Source: Chlorops oryzae
Lineage: Eukaryota > Arthropoda > Insecta > Diptera > Chloropidae
Length of the DNA stretch: 64,000 nt
Reading direction: 5' to 3'
NCBI GenBank assembly: GCA_020466095.1
Contig: CM035808.1
Coordinates: 52,694,759-52,758,758, forward strand
This document shows positions 1 through 11,964 of the stretch, piece after piece; positions within the stretch are counted from its first letter, which is position 1; each line of letters opens with the position of its first letter. The translations under genes were made by a program, and so were the position numbers. The notes beneath the pieces were generated by a model. The model was given only the letters and a program-made list of their open reading frames with translations, was not told the origin of the DNA and did no database searches.

Positions 1-1270
1 CGAAAACGTCTAAGAAAACATTTAAATGAAATTTTTGTATAAAAAAAAAGGGTATTGGAACAACTCACCCGAAGGGGACAGATTCCCCCTTTACGATGCC
101 ACTGTCACGTTCTCTTCGAGAGAGGTGACTCAGACACTCTATTTATGTAAAACAAAAAAAAACAAACAAAAAATTTTCAAAATAAAAAACAACTACTTCA
201 TGGTCACACTCACCAGAAAGAACGCCGGCAACCAAAAAAAAAGATGAAAACCCCGCTGGGAACTCACCCACGTGATCGTCTGGAAAGCGTTACTAATTCC
301 AGACAGAACCCGTGGACGCGAACTCCGATTGGGTGGAAAACGTATTTACAATCACACATTAACTTTCACGCGACACGTTGTACAGCCCAAAGGTAAATCG
401 ATCACACAATTGTCTGGAAAAATCATACCAAACACAAACAAACTGCGTAACACTATCTCCGTTTGGGTGAAAATCATCAACTGCACGCAAAATAAGTACT
501 TTATACCAACAAAAACTTTTGTATTAACAAAACAAATCACTACAAGTACACTCCACCATCAACCAGAATTTTTTTGAACACATCAGAAGATATCAAACGA
601 GAAAACTCAGAGGATGAGGTGTACACGAACAAATCTGCCATGCAGCACAGTAATAACTGAAATCAAAAATTCCTAAAGCCCATTTCGGTAATAACTTGAT
701 GCACCGTCATCACAAATTAACGCGAGAAATCAACAGCCGCAAGTAACACATTTTGGTATTTTGTCTTCTCTTCTGGCGATAGAAAGGCAAACACAGTGGG
801 ACGAATTGCGATTCATATTACCATATACCAATTAATTTTGCAAGAAATATTTGCATGTATGCGAAATGCATGCATCCACATATTTATAACAGCAAATGTG
901 CACACACATACTTCTTGATGAAAAACAAAATAACAAAATAAGTAAATCGAATAGTATATGCACACTTATATTTACAGATCCAAAAGTATTTGCATGGATG
1001 GCAAATATATACATGCACATACTTCAGAGATGACGACATAAGTACCTACATATATCTGAAGTTTTTTTTTACGCGATCAAAATTTAACAAAACGAAATGC
1101 ACACAGATATGTTTTTCCGTTTGTGAGATTTCAGCTATCTTGCAAGCACTGTGCATTCAAAATAATACATTTTTTTTTAAGTTTTCAAATCTTAAACTTT
1201 TTAAGAGGGGGAAGGGTCTATTATGGTCTATTATGGTCTATTATAATTACAAATTGAAGAAAAAGACAAA
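1..1270. other. Gene-free AT-rich stretch with degenerate repeats
   Basis: No open frame here has the length or content of a known gene. A core resembling TTGCATGGATGG followed by CATGCACATRCTT occurs near 990-1022 and again in the duplicated block at 1310 and 1644, with a weaker version near 850-905, so this looks like an old dispersed or tandem repeat. A purine run (1203-1216) is followed by three copies, the last partial, of TCTATTATGG at 1217-1244. The stretch could be the internal 3' part of the LTR element that ends at 3509, but no coding trace proves this. Confidence 0.4.
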
Positions 1271-1938
1271 AAATGCATTTCCATATTGTCTATACTTAAA
1301 ATGAGAAAAGTGTTTGCATGGATGGTCGTTCATGCATGCACATGCTTACAATTTAAGACATAAGTATATCAAATGTTAAGAGCTTATGTCGCACGATCAA
1401 AGTCGAATTATCAAGTGAAGTTAATAAGCAAGCATATAGCAAGCTTCATTCGCATTCATACAATCATGCATACATACATATAGCAAGCTTCATCCAAACT
1501 CATTCAAACTCAGAACATAAAATCACACATGGCTCACAAATATGAAAACTAAGGGCTCATTTACACTTTTGACGTTTAACATCAAATTGACTGAAAATTT
1601 TAAAAAATGCATTTCCATATTGTCTATACTTAAAATGAGAAAAGTGTTTGCATGGATGGTCGTTCATGCATGCACATGCTTACAATTTAAGACATAAGTA
1701 TATCAAATGTTAAGAGCTTATGTCGCACGATCAAAGTCGAATTATCAAGTGAAGTTAATAAGCAAGCATATAGCAAGCTTCATTCGCATTCATACAATCA
1801 TGCATACATACATATAGCAAGCTTCATCCAAACTCATTCAAACTCAGAACATAAAATCACACATGGCTCACAAATATGAAAACTAAGGGCTCATTTACAC
1901 TTTTGACGTTTAACATCAAATTGACTGAAAATTTTAAA
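1271..1938. repeat. 334-bp direct tandem duplication (two copies)
   Basis: The block 1271-1604 is repeated at 1605-1938 with a period of 334 bp and no difference that I can see. It contains CATGCATGCACATGC-type motifs and two copies of the phrase ATAGCAAGCTTCAT. Identity this high means a recent duplication or an assembly error. Confidence 0.9.
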
Positions 1939-2695
1939 ATAATATCTCGATTCAAAAAACGATTTTGACATAAAAATTCTTACGATTGTTTTGAATATGA
2001 TTTTACAAATATATAAATTGCCCCCTAATATATAAAAAAAAAAAAATAATAAAATAAAAATAAAAAAAAAAAAAAATATATAAAAAATAAAAATATATGC
2101 AGGAATGTCTAAACTAAGAATTTCGAGAAGCTTTAAAGTATATAGTAAAATCATTAGAAAATATAATTTTGCTTCGACCTAAAAACTGACGGAAATATAC
2201 ATATGTTTAAAATGTTATACAGAGAGAATACAAATGAATATATAAAAGAAATTTTTAAACTTAGAATAAGTAAATTTTTGGATTGTAATAGTAACTTTTT
2301 AAATAGTAGAGTTAATAAATATCAGTTTAAAGCTTTTATTCAACACGGAGATCACACACCATGAAACGAAAAGATGTGGATGATCAGAAAGCGGCATATC
2401 CCACACCAAACAACAACAACAGCGCGAGAGACCAATGAAACTCGCAATACAACACCAGACACTTCAAAAGGCAGTACAACAACTATGGTATAATCAACCA
2501 CACCAATTTCAGCTACTATAGCATAACCGATGACATTGCTGGGTCTACAAACAACGGCGGAATTAACTAAATTTCAACGCAGCCATGCAGCAAGCACTTT
2601 AACTCGAAAAGTCGTTTCACCACACGGAGGTCGCAACAAGTAATGACTTGATGAAAAGTCACGATGCTCGTGACTTTGCTGAAGGAGGGGAGGAA
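1939..2695. other. Gene-free stretch upstream of an LTR
   Basis: Contains a long A/T run at about 2031-2090 and no recognisable gene. From about 2340 the composition becomes CA-rich and resembles the untranslated 3' internal tail of an LTR retrotransposon. It ends in a 15-base polypurine run GAAGGAGGGGAGGAA (2681-2695) that abuts the LTR, as expected of the plus-strand primer of a retrotransposon. Confidence 0.5.
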
Positions 2696-3509
2696 TGTTG
2701 TGTGTCACAACCGCACAAACAGTTCTTATACCTTATTTCGATATGCGATAAAGTACAACAACGAAAACACCGGCGTTCAGAATCAATAAAACATTAACGC
2801 TGACGTAAACAATCAAAGCCAATGATCGCAAATACTAAGAACATCAGACGATTGGATCGGGCGAGTGAGCGGCAAGACGAAATGGCCGAAACAGCTAGTC
2901 AGCAATTATGTCGCATAAGCTATGCACAAGAAGTTCATCGTCTTAAATACTGACCTGCTCCAATAATAATAATAACAACAACACGTAGCAGGTGAAGACT
3001 GGAATAAAGCTGACGCTAGAAGTATTAAGCAACAGCAGCACGCAACAACAACAATCGAGATGACCCAGAAGAGTGTCGCAACAACCGATATTGCTAGAAC
3101 AGCAATATCTCTTGAAGACTGGAATAAAGCTGACGCTAGAAGTATTAAGCAACAGCAGCACGCAACAACAACAATCGAGATGACCCAGAAGAGTGTCGCA
3201 ACAACCGATATTGCTAGAACAGCAATATCTCTTTATTTAAACTGAGATTCGTGCACTGGAGGAGGACTACGATCAGAACCGTGAACCGAAGTATTCAGTA
3301 GATCTCAACTTTAACGCACCTACTCACGAGCCAGGACGTTGAAGTGTGGATCTCCGTGTTAGCTAGGGAATAGCTCATAAAAGTTAGTTAGCTTAAGGAT
3401 TTAATGTTACGCCTTAAAGTAAATCAATAAATGTTACATTCAAGATTAAACGGTCTCGAGTAATTCCTTGCGTTAAGCTACTTAGACGCGCTCCCTAGAC
3501 GGCACAACA
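2696..3509 (+). mobile_element. LTR of a retrotransposon (3' or solo LTR)
   Basis: Begins TGTTGTG and ends CACAACA, perfect 7-bp inverted ends with the TG...CA rule, and is preceded directly by a polypurine tract. This makes it a 3' LTR on the plus strand. AATAAA occurs near the end at 3426. No matching 5' LTR lies inside the window. The related LTR at 30478 also starts TGTTGTGAGTC and shares a CTAGACGG motif near its end, so the two are probably related families. Superfamily (gypsy or Bel/Pao) cannot be fixed without the pol gene. Confidence 0.75.
2994..3233. repeat. 120-bp tandem duplication inside the LTR
   Basis: The 120-bp unit beginning GAAGACTGGAATAAAGC is present at 2994-3113 and 3114-3233 without visible differences. 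It contains CAA-rich runs that create spurious open frames on both strands. Confidence 0.9.
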
Positions 3510-4129
3510 TCCTCTTCCTGTATTTTCGCAAATTTCCGTGATCACGACTGTGGCTAGGAATCATGAGGAAAGAGGGAAAAGCAATGGTTAACTCTTTATT
3601 ATGCTTTTATGAATCACTCGTCCTGACTCTGTAATTATAATGGAATTTTTTACGATTTTTCCCCATTTGACAAAGTTCAACTTTGATTTTCTACTGGAAC
3701 AATTTTTTTTACATTTGTTTTTTTTTTTTTTTGTTGATAACTTACGATATGAAACTATTTTAGCTATACAAAAAATGTTATTTCATGCAAATCGGCTGAG
3801 AAATTATGAAGGTATGGTGTTTAATGCTAATGAACTCAAACTCAGAAACGTTTCATTTCCTCAAATTTCAAATTCTGATTTGACACTATTTGTATGAACA
3901 ACTTCAGAATTTTATGTATATTAGTTTTTTTGGAATCTTGTAACAACTATACTAAAGGTCCAGTAGTAATGCATGTTGAGTGATGGGGATATTGCTAATT
4001 GAAAATGAGTGTTATCAACCTACTGTCTTCTTTCTAATGTGCACAAAAGCACTTAGAAGTATGGTACGAGTATTAGCAAAATTATATAAAAACGTCACTT
4101 TTAATCCTGGTTATTTCACAGTTGGGCTG
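3510..4129. other. Gene-free stretch
   Basis: AT-rich, with a poly-T run at 3718-3732. I see no repeat boundary, RNA gene or coding signal. Confidence 0.4.
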
Positions 4130-4985
4130 GATCGACCTTAGCTTTCTTACTTTTCCCTCTTGGACGAAAGTAACTTTTTCCACTTTTTGTTTTCCTTAAA
4201 TGGTTTGTAACGTCTTCACGCAGTTGCATCTAACCAAAATCGCTCATCATGCCCTGGTCCCAAAATCCTTCATATCGTTTATTGCTATGTCCTGATGGAA
4301 CCTTTCTCCTTGCTCGTCGCTCTCTGCCCCTAGAAGAAATTTATCCACATAACTGTGGAGAAAATGCATTTTAAGAGACATGCGGGCCCCTGCAGTCAAT
4401 AAAGTTCATGAATTGAAAGAAACAAGATTTCAAAGGTTGTAGCATTACATACCGATTGCATGAAAGCTTTCAAGCATGCGTTGTATTTTTTCATGATAAT
4501 TTTGGCTCCGTTTGTTTCTTAAAAATGCTTGAACTACCTGATGAAAGGAATTTCAAGCTGTTGCTTCATTTCCACTCAAGCATGCCAAGAAATCGGTGTT
4601 TTTAAAAAAGCTCTCTTATATGTGGTCCGTTAAATACACCAGCTTTAATTTTTTCCCACGATATTTTTTGAAGCTTCGCCCTGAGGTATTTAAGCGCTCT
4701 ATTTTCTGGGTTTTTAGCTAATGCCCTTACAAAGTTCTTCATAAGACCCAGCTTTATGTGAAGGGGGTATAATAACGTTTTCCTTATCAACGAGAGCTTC
4801 TTCGGATGCGTTGCTCCTTCCCAGTACATGGTGGTCGCGCTTTGGCCACTGACTTTGAATGAAGTGTTTTTCATCTGCTCTGCTGTCCCACAAACATTAA
4901 AAGCAGCAATGTTTGGTGTAGCCACCTTGCAGGCCAGTGAGAATGGCTACGACTTTCAGGTCACAGCATATCTTCCACTTAAACT
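4130..4985 (-). pseudogene. Broken gene of uncharacterised arthropod transposase-like family (C-terminal half)
   Basis: Reading the minus strand, three frames together give a family I recognise from many arthropod genomes as an uncharacterised, probably transposon-encoded protein. Visible in order are a segment with C-D-L-K-V-V, a G-Y-T-K-x-C-C-F stretch ending in a stop where a CxxC is expected, W-D-S-R-A-D, then PLHIKLGLMKNFVRAL (about 4690-4750), a GPHIRELF motif, and a degraded C-terminal part with R-Y-E-G-F-W-D-Q-G-M-M-S-D near 4235-4275. In the family, CDLK and the acidic residues near the C-terminus are candidate catalytic positions; that is my inference. The 5' part is missing because a copia LTR starts at 4986. 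The second copy at 22899-25560 has the N-terminus. Stops and frameshifts show it is dead. Confidence 0.65.
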
Positions 4986-5121
4986 GTTGAAATATATAAA
5001 TTTGTCTATTTGTATATCTATAAATATCAGTAGAAGCGCCACCTGCACAAATATGTAAGAATCAGGTGACATTTGATAATGCAACGAGTAGTAGGTAAAT
5101 ACGAGTTTTAGTTGATTCTAA

Positions 5122-6462
5122 AGCCAAGTGTCGACTATAGATTTATTTACGTAGAGATAGAAAAAAAACTCTCGTGTAGATACGTAGACAAGTGTATACA
5201 CCCTGTAGAGCGCACTACACAAGCTCTCTACAAACTCTACTTGAGATAATTGTTGGATACAAAAATCTATAGTGTATACATATTTTCATGTAGGGGGTAG
5301 AGAGATATATCTGCTCTACACTCTATCAAACATGTTTGATAGTTTTTTTTAAATCTTAAGTAGAGATAGGAATTTGAAATTCAAATCAAACCTACTTCGA
5401 TTTAAAGCGCTCCCTTTTTGTTCAACACAAATGTGTTGGAATTGCTATTTTGGCACAACCTCAAAAAAAAGCTCGAGGAAAATGTGACTCCAAGCTGTGG
5501 ACAAAAAAAAACTTGTCAATTGATTGGCTTATACGGAACGCACAGCAATTTATGGAATACATCTAATGAGAGGTTCAACCATTTCAAGTAAAGAAGTTAA
5601 CATCGGCTTAGCCGATATGTGTGCAACCTTTTCCTCTGCTTAAAATATATTGAAACATTACCCTAACAAAAATTCCTATAGTTTTCATTGTTCTAGCTTG
5701 GATATCTAGTTATACCTTATCTGTTCCTCGATTTAGCTTCTCAAACTCGAAATTATTATTAAGCACAAAATTTTCGCGAATGGTGGTCGTGGTCAAATTT
5801 TAAATATTAGAGGACATTATATCTAGCTGCGAAACACTCAATTTAAAATAGTGAAAATCAATTTTTTGCAAATTTCGCAAATGATGGTCATGGTAAAGTT
5901 TTAACCGTTGTAGGGTATTATATCTCGCTGTAAAAGACTCAATTCAAAATAGTAAAAATTAAATTTTTGCGAATTTCGCGGATGGTGGTCATGGTCAAAA
6001 TAAAATCAAATAAAAATGACCATATTTATAGCGATGTCTCAACTTTTTTTCAGCCAAAGCTTAAGCGATCGAGTCACGCTCCCAACATTTTCTTTAAGTT
6101 CCTAGTTTTTCTTGAGTCAAAAGAACAAGGGCAGCAGAAACTTGCATTTGGCGACGACTCATTTTAACGGAATGAATTTGAAAAATTTTCTTTTAATTTT
6201 TGAAGTTTTTGAGAATCTCGAAATTTATAGCCGAGCTATACGATTATGCTCTACTACACGATTCTATAGTAGAGAAAAATTCTTCTGCAGTGTATACAGG
6301 CTATAGTGCACATAGTAGAGCTCTACTCTAAATATTTCTACGGCAGCTCTACGTAGAGCTGTGGAATTGTAGAAACGGTCTACAGTGTATACAACAAACG
6401 TAAAGTCTCTACACACTACACTCTACTCTCTACCTCAAAAACTCTATAGTCGACACTTGGCT
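5122..6462. mobile_element. MITE with TAA target duplication, PIF/Harbinger-like (MITE-1)
   Basis: Flanked by TAA at 5119-5121 and 6463-6465. The ends are inverted: AGCCAAGTGTCGACTATAGA on the left and its complement, ending ACTTGGCT, on the right. Subterminal DNA is full of short CTCTAC/GTAGAG motifs. No transposase remains. The 3-bp TWA duplication is the hallmark of PIF/Harbinger elements, so that superfamily is inferred. It carries a nested dispersed repeat at about 5586-6000. Confidence 0.85.
5586..6000 (+). repeat. Dispersed INE-1-like repeat fragment
   Basis: Starts AAGTAAAGAAGTTAACATCG with the small palindrome ATCGGCTTAGCCGAT. It aligns over several hundred bases with 34380-34690, including the recurring phrase GCGAATGGTGGTCATGG. 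The AACAAGTAA(A/G)... start plus a palindrome is shared with the larger INE-1-like elements at 32327 and 55831, but there is no (GTCY)n tract. Confidence 0.5.
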
Positions 6463-6578
6463 TAAGATGTGAAAGAGCAAAGAAGTACCGCTCTAATTTC
6501 TATTAAATTAAAACTTAAATAAACTATAAAACAAACGAAATCCACTCTATTAAAAGGATGAAACAATTAATTTCAACA

Positions 6579-6593
6579 TGGTAGCAGAGCAAG
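6579..6593 (+). other. Primer-binding site (initiator Met tRNA)
   Basis: TGGTAGCAGAGCAAG lies directly after the LTR end CAACA. It is complementary to the 3' end of insect initiator methionine tRNA, the usual primer of many copia elements. Confidence 0.8.
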
Positions 6594-6816
6594 ACTTCCA
6601 AAATTCGTGTTAATCTGTAAAAATTCAAAGTTGAGTTTTCGACACGCGGTTTTGAGAACAAAGAATTGAGCGAAAATGAAGAATGAGCGATAAAGTAAAA
6701 AAGGAAGAAGAAAGAGTGGATGATCGAATAAAAAACTATTTGAAAAGAGATTATTGGAAGTATTTTTGATTAAAATTTTTATTGAGAGCTGTTCGGAACA
6801 AGAAGAAAATACAAAG

Positions 6817-9800
6817 ATGGCATCGTATGTGAAAGTGGATGATGTGGTGGTTTCAATTTTCGACGGACAAGAATATGTGAGCTGGAAGTGAAGAATACTG
6901 AAGTTATTGGAATTTAAAGAATGTTAAGAGCAAGCAACGCGAGAAAGATCTGATTCTGAGGGAGAGGATGCACGGAAAAAGAAAGACATAAAAGCTACGA
7001 ATTACATTTACAGCTCCATATCAAATCGACAATTAGAATACGTGGGCAATCTGGACTCAGCTTAAAAAGTTATTGAAAAATTCGACGAAATGTATTCAAA
7101 GGAATCTACCGCTTTGCAGATAGTATGTCGCAGCAAGCTGGAAAATGTCAAATTAAAAAATTATGAAAAACCAAATCTATTTTTTGACGATTTTGAGAAG
7201 GCATCGAATGTCTTGATTGGAGCCGGTGGGAAGTTGGATGAGCAAGAGAAACTTTGTTACATGTTAAAATCTCTACCGCAAGAATATAGTTAATATTGGT
7301 GATCTGATTGAAATGTTAAAAGAAGAAGAGAGAACCTGCGAATATGTAAAGGCGAAAAACGTAATGAAGCACATAGAGAAAGACAATCACAAGACGGAAA
7401 AGCAAGAGCGAAATAGTTCAAACGTTTTTACAGCTGAGATGAGAGGTAAATGCTACAAGTGTGGGGTTATCGGTCACATTTAGAGAAATTGCAAGCAAGC
7501 AAATTCGCAAAATACGCAAACGCGTGGAGGACATCAGACATCAGCACGAGGCAGTTACAATAGAGGTTATGGACGAGGAAGATACAACAACAATCGGGGC
7601 TATCAACGTGGTTATCAACGCGGTTATTTTAATAGAGTTTATGGCTATAACAACAACAACAATACGCAGAGTTCGTCACCACCAAGTAATGGGAATGGAA
7701 ATGAAGCAGCATTCACGACTGAAATATTTAATAACGAATAGAATGTGAGTTGTAATAATTATACATTAAGAAATTGTAAAGAAATAATGTGAATCTTAGA
7801 TAGGGCTGTACAGACCACATAGTAAATTCCGATGCGTATTATGAGGAATTCAAAATTTTAAAAATACCAGTAAAAGTGAGGTTAGGAGACGGAAAAACTC
7901 TAAACGCTACTAAAATTTGAAAAATTAAAACTGTATTCAAACTTAATGCATATGATTCTAAGGTAACACTAAATGATGTATATTTTGTTGAAGAAATGAA
8001 GAAAAACGTTATAAGTTATGCAAAAATAAAAAAAAATCATAAAATAGTTTCAAAAAATAATGATTCAAGAATTTTCGACAGAAACGGACAGCAAATTGCA
8101 GTAGCTATAAAAGCAAAAAATTTGTACCATATGAAAAGTTTCGTCAATGAAGCAAAAAATAATGAAATAATTGTTAATGTTACAAAAAATGATCAAATAT
8201 CTGAAAAGGAAAAATGGCACAGAATATTAGGTCATGTAAATTTTCGATATATAAATAAATTAAGCAACGATGAATTTTTAGTGGGTTTGCCAAAAGAATT
8301 AGGAAATGAATATATAAAATGTGCTATTTGTTTGGAAAGCAAGATGACAAATTTACCGTTCAAAAATTGTAGAAATAAAGCAAAACAACTATTAGAAATA
8401 ATTCATACAGATTTAAATGGGCCACATCCAACTACAGGATTTAACGGCGAAAAATACTTTCTAACGTTTATAGACGAATACAGCAAATGCACGAAAGTTT
8501 ATTGTATAAAAACAAAGTCAGATACATATAATTATATTGTCGAGTATGTCAATTTAATTGAAAATTTAGTCGGAAGAAAAATAAAGGTCTTGCAATGTGA
8601 TAACGGAAAAGAATACTTAAATCCTAGTATTTTTTAATTTGCTAGAAATAAAGGTATAAAAATATTTCCTTGCCCTCCGTATGTACACGAATTAAATGGA
8701 ATTGCTGAACGATATAATAGATCAATTATGGATGTTGCAAGATGTTTATTAAAAGAAGCAAATGTAAACAGAAAATTTTGGCCAGAAATAATAATGGCTT
8801 CGGCTTATTTGAAAAATAGAACCTTAGCAAATACTTATGAAAATAAAACTCCGTACGAAATAATGTTTAATAGAAAGCCTAGTGTAAAACACTTAAAATT
8901 GTATGGAAGTAGAGTTTTTGTAAGGACACCTGATCAGTTAAGAGGGAGTAAATGGAGTGATAAATCACAATTATGAGTTTTAATAGGTTATAATGAAAAT
9001 AGCTATAGAATTTTTATGAACAATAAAATCATAAATGCTCGACATGTTGATGTAATAGACCAAGGCATAAAATTAATCTGTTTGGATGAAAATAAAGATA
9101 AAATAAATAGAGCAGAAAGTAATGAAAAAAGTGATTTAGAAAATGATGAAATTAATAATCAGAAAAATAATGATTTAAATACTCAGGAAAACATTGAAAG
9201 TAGAAATGATAATAACAGTGAAAATAACAAACAATTAGAAGTAAGGCGATCGGAAAGAAAGAAAAGTCCAATGCAAAGATACGGTTGTGAAGAAAGTAGA
9301 ACAAATTTTATATATGTTAACTATTGCGATACAAATGTTCCTTGCAATTTTGATGAAGCAATAAATTGTAGCGAGGCGGAAAAGTGGAAAAAAGCTATGG
9401 ATCTAGAATATAAAAGTTTAATTGAAAATCAAACATGGGAGCTAATCGATAGACCGAAAGATAAAGACGTTATTGAAGTTAAATGGGTATATAGAAAGAA
9501 AGATGAACAGACCTTTAAGGCTAGATTAGTTGTACGAGGATTTCAGCAAAAGGAACATACAGATAATGTTTATTCTCCAGCAGTAAAAATGCAGACTCTA
9601 AAATTAGTACTGTCATATTGTTGTCAAAATTAACTAGAAATAGAGCAAATGGACGTCGAAACAGCATTTCTGAACGGTAAAATAATCTCGGAAGTATACA
9701 TTAAGCAGCCTGAAGGTTATGTAAAAGAAAATAATAAAGTTTGTAAACTAATAAAATCATTATATGGTTTAAGAGAAAGTCCAAGGTCATAGTATAATTG

Positions 9801-10778
9801 CTTTAATGAATTCGTAATGACATTAGGCTTCGAGAGAAGTAATTATGACTATTGTTTATATATAAAGCGAATAAGAAATGAAATGACATATATGCTTTTG
9901 TTTGTTGATGATCTCTTAATATGCAGTAGAAATCAAAAGAAAATCAGACGTGTTAAACAAAAACTAGAAAATAGATTTAAAATGAAAGATATGGGCAAAG
10001 TCAAAACATATATAGGCATAGAAATAAATCATGATATGAAAGATAATAAATTAAAGCTAAGTCAAAAAATGTATATTGAATCCCTTGCACTGAAGTATGA
10101 TTTGAAAAATTCAAAATTATATGATACGCCTATGGAAACAAATTTGAAGTTAGAGCCTGCATCTGAAACAGATCAGAATATAAAATATAGAAATCTAATT
10201 GGTGAACTGCTATATATAAGCACTGGCACCACACCAGACATATCATACAGTGTAAACTATTTGAGTCGATTTCAAAGCTGTTTTAATGAAACTCATTTCA
10301 AATATGCTCTTAGAGTTCTGAAGTATCTGTTTAAAACCAAAGAATTAAAACTTAGTAATAAAAGGAATAATGAAAGTGAAATATTGGATTGTATGGTAGA
10401 TTCTGACTGGGCAGGAGATAATGTAGATAGAAAATCAACTACTGGCTATGTTCAACTTTTGCAGAACATGTGGCTTTATCAGAAGCAGTAACTGATGTAA
10501 TTTTTATAAAGAACATGCTAAGCGAAACTTTTCATATAAAAATCAATCAGCCAATAAAGATGTATGAAGATAATTCAGGAGCTTTAATAATTGCTAAATA
10601 TGGAAACTATACTAAGAATTCAAAACATATAGAAGTACAATATCATTATATAAATGAAAACTATGAAAAAGGAATTATCAATTTAGTTTAAGTGAATTCA
10701 GAAAATAACATTGCAGATATACTTACAAAAAGCTTATGTAAAATTAAATTCATAAATATAAGAAGTTTATTGAGATAA
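6817..10778 (+). pseudogene. copia-like gag-pol polyprotein, inactivated (copy 1)
   Basis: A single Ty1/copia gag-pol reading frame, broken by stops and a few frameshifts. ATG at 6817 opens a copia gag with F-D-G-Q-E-Y-V-S-W-K. A CCHC knuckle (CYKCG..GH....C) lies near 7451-7494 with a stop inside it. The pre-integrase zinc region with H-R-I-L-G-H and CAICLES is at about 8218-8340. The integrase core has H-T-D-L, then C-D-N-G-K-E-Y and ends N-G-I-A-E-R. Reverse transcriptase has D-V-E-T-A-F-L-N-G and L-L-F-V-D-D-L-L (about 9895-9920). RNase H has D-S-D-W-A-G-D, then E-D-N-S-G-A-L. In-frame stops occur at 8638, 8974, 9631, about 9790 and 10689. Frameshifts lie near 7291, in the protease region near 7800 and near 10460. 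The order INT before RT is diagnostic of copia. It cannot make enzyme now. Confidence 0.92.
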
Positions 10779-10850
10779 ATTTAAGACAAAATGGAATATA
10801 ATCTAAAGTTAAGGAGTGAGAAGGCAACAAATAGAAAATTTAAGGAGGCA

Positions 10851-10936
10851 TGTTGAAATATATAAATTTGTCTATTTGTATGTCTATAAATATCAGTAGA
10901 AGCGCCACCTGCACAAATATGTAAGAATCAGCTGAC
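10851..10936 (+). mobile_element. Truncated 3' LTR of copia element (copy 1)
   Basis: Starts TGTTGAAATATATAAATTTG directly after the purine-rich run TAAGGAGGCA and matches the 5' LTR for about 85 bp up to AGAATCAGSTGAC. After that the two differ, so the remaining LTR has been deleted or replaced. There is therefore no target duplication to read. Confidence 0.85.
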
Positions 10937-10995
10937 TTTTCACATCATCCTCAACTCGATTTTGTAGGCCAATAAAAATTATTTTCAAAAAAGAA

Positions 10996-11964
10996 ACGAC
11001 GGCTTTGATAAACAAGAAAGTTGATAAGATAAATCGAGAAATCTCAGCAATTGTTCCCACAAAATTTAAAAATTTCGACATTGAACATCAATTTCACCTG
11101 ATCATGATAGACGGAAAAGTATTTAGCGTTATTGCAGAAACTTCACCTCAAACATGCGGCATTTGCGGTGCCACCCCAAAGATTATGAACGACCTAAATG
11201 TAGTAAAATCTCTTTCACCAAATACAAATATGTATCAATATGGATTATCAACATTACATGCATGGATAAGATGTCTTGAATGCATTTTACATAAAGCCTT
11301 CAGAGTTCCAATCAAAAAGTGGCATATTCGAAACGTGGACAAAGAAGTAGTGGCTAATCATAAAAAAGTTATACAAAATCGAATTAAAAATTAAATGAAA
11401 TTATTCATAGATGTTCCTATCCCCGGATCAGGGAACACAAACACCGGAAACACAGCTAGGAGATTTTTTAAGCAGCCCAAGCTAGCTCTTCTCATAACTG
11501 GCATTGATGAAAGTCTTATTCATAGATTTAGTGTAATTTTAAGAACTATGGCATGTGGACATAAGGTCAATACTCAAGCCTTTCGTGTATTTTTCTTTGA
11601 AACAGCAGAATTGTTTGTGTCGAAATATCCGTGGTTTCATATGCCATGTTCTGTACACAAAATTCTGTTGCATGGTGCTGATATCTTTGAATGTGTAGCT
11701 CTTCCAATTGGCATGAGAAGCTTTAGAAGCGCGAAATAAGGATTTCAGAAATATAAGACAGCACCATACGCGTAAATCATCCAGAAAAAACACAGTAACA
11801 GATTTGATGCATACACTACTCTTTTCTTCTGACCCTCCTATATCTACATTATCGAAAACATTTTCTAATTTGTCAAAAAAAAACATTGAGATAGATAAAG
11901 ATGAGATCTACTCGTAGACTTTGAGGAAGATTCCTTAAATGTGGATAGCTCAGATTCAGAATAA
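10996..11964 (+). pseudogene. RAG1/Transib-like transposase remnant (copy 1)
   Basis: Two frames give about 240 residues of a widespread arthropod transposon protein. Visible: C-G-I-C zinc pair in CGICGATPKIMNDL (about 11155-11196), Y-G-L-S-T-L-H-A-W-I-R, a G-N-T-A-R-R-F-F motif (about 11440-11475), ITGID, and M-P-C-S-V-H-K-I-L-L-H-G (about 11640-11675). The GN-x-AR, HK-x-x-x-H and downstream NK spacing resemble the C-terminal zinc and catalytic region of RAG1 (H937, H942, E962 in mouse). I therefore infer a RAG1/Transib-related family. The position matching RAG1 D708 is not an obvious Asp in my by-eye alignment, which weakens this. Near 11720 a short deletion shifts the frame just before the expected acidic residue; the rest continues in another frame to a stop at 11964. 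No termini were found. Confidence 0.55.

Larger units (their letters stand above)
4986..6578 (+). mobile_element. 5' LTR of copia-like element, split by a MITE
   Basis: Starts TGTTGAAA and ends TTTCAACA, perfect 8-bp inverted ends. The first 77 bp match the start of the 3' LTR at 10851. A 1341-bp MITE (5122-6462) sits inside, so the true LTR is 4986-5121 plus 6463-6578, about 250 bp. It is followed directly by a primer-binding site. The insertion interrupts the pseudogene at 4130-4985. Confidence 0.85.

Noticed and set aside
2943..3161. Minus-strand 72-codon frame rich in Cys/Leu/Val
   Set aside because: Produced by the CAA-rich 120-bp LTR repeat read in reverse; no protein family.
7461..7748. 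95-codon open frame (and its copy at 13491-13778)
   Set aside because: It is a shadow frame: the real copia gag frame through the CCHC knuckle reads one phase away and carries stops.
11539..11886. 115-codon minus-strand frame opposite the RAG1-like remnant (and copy at 17576-17923)
   Set aside because: Antisense shadow of the plus-strand transposase frame, which has the recognisable motifs.
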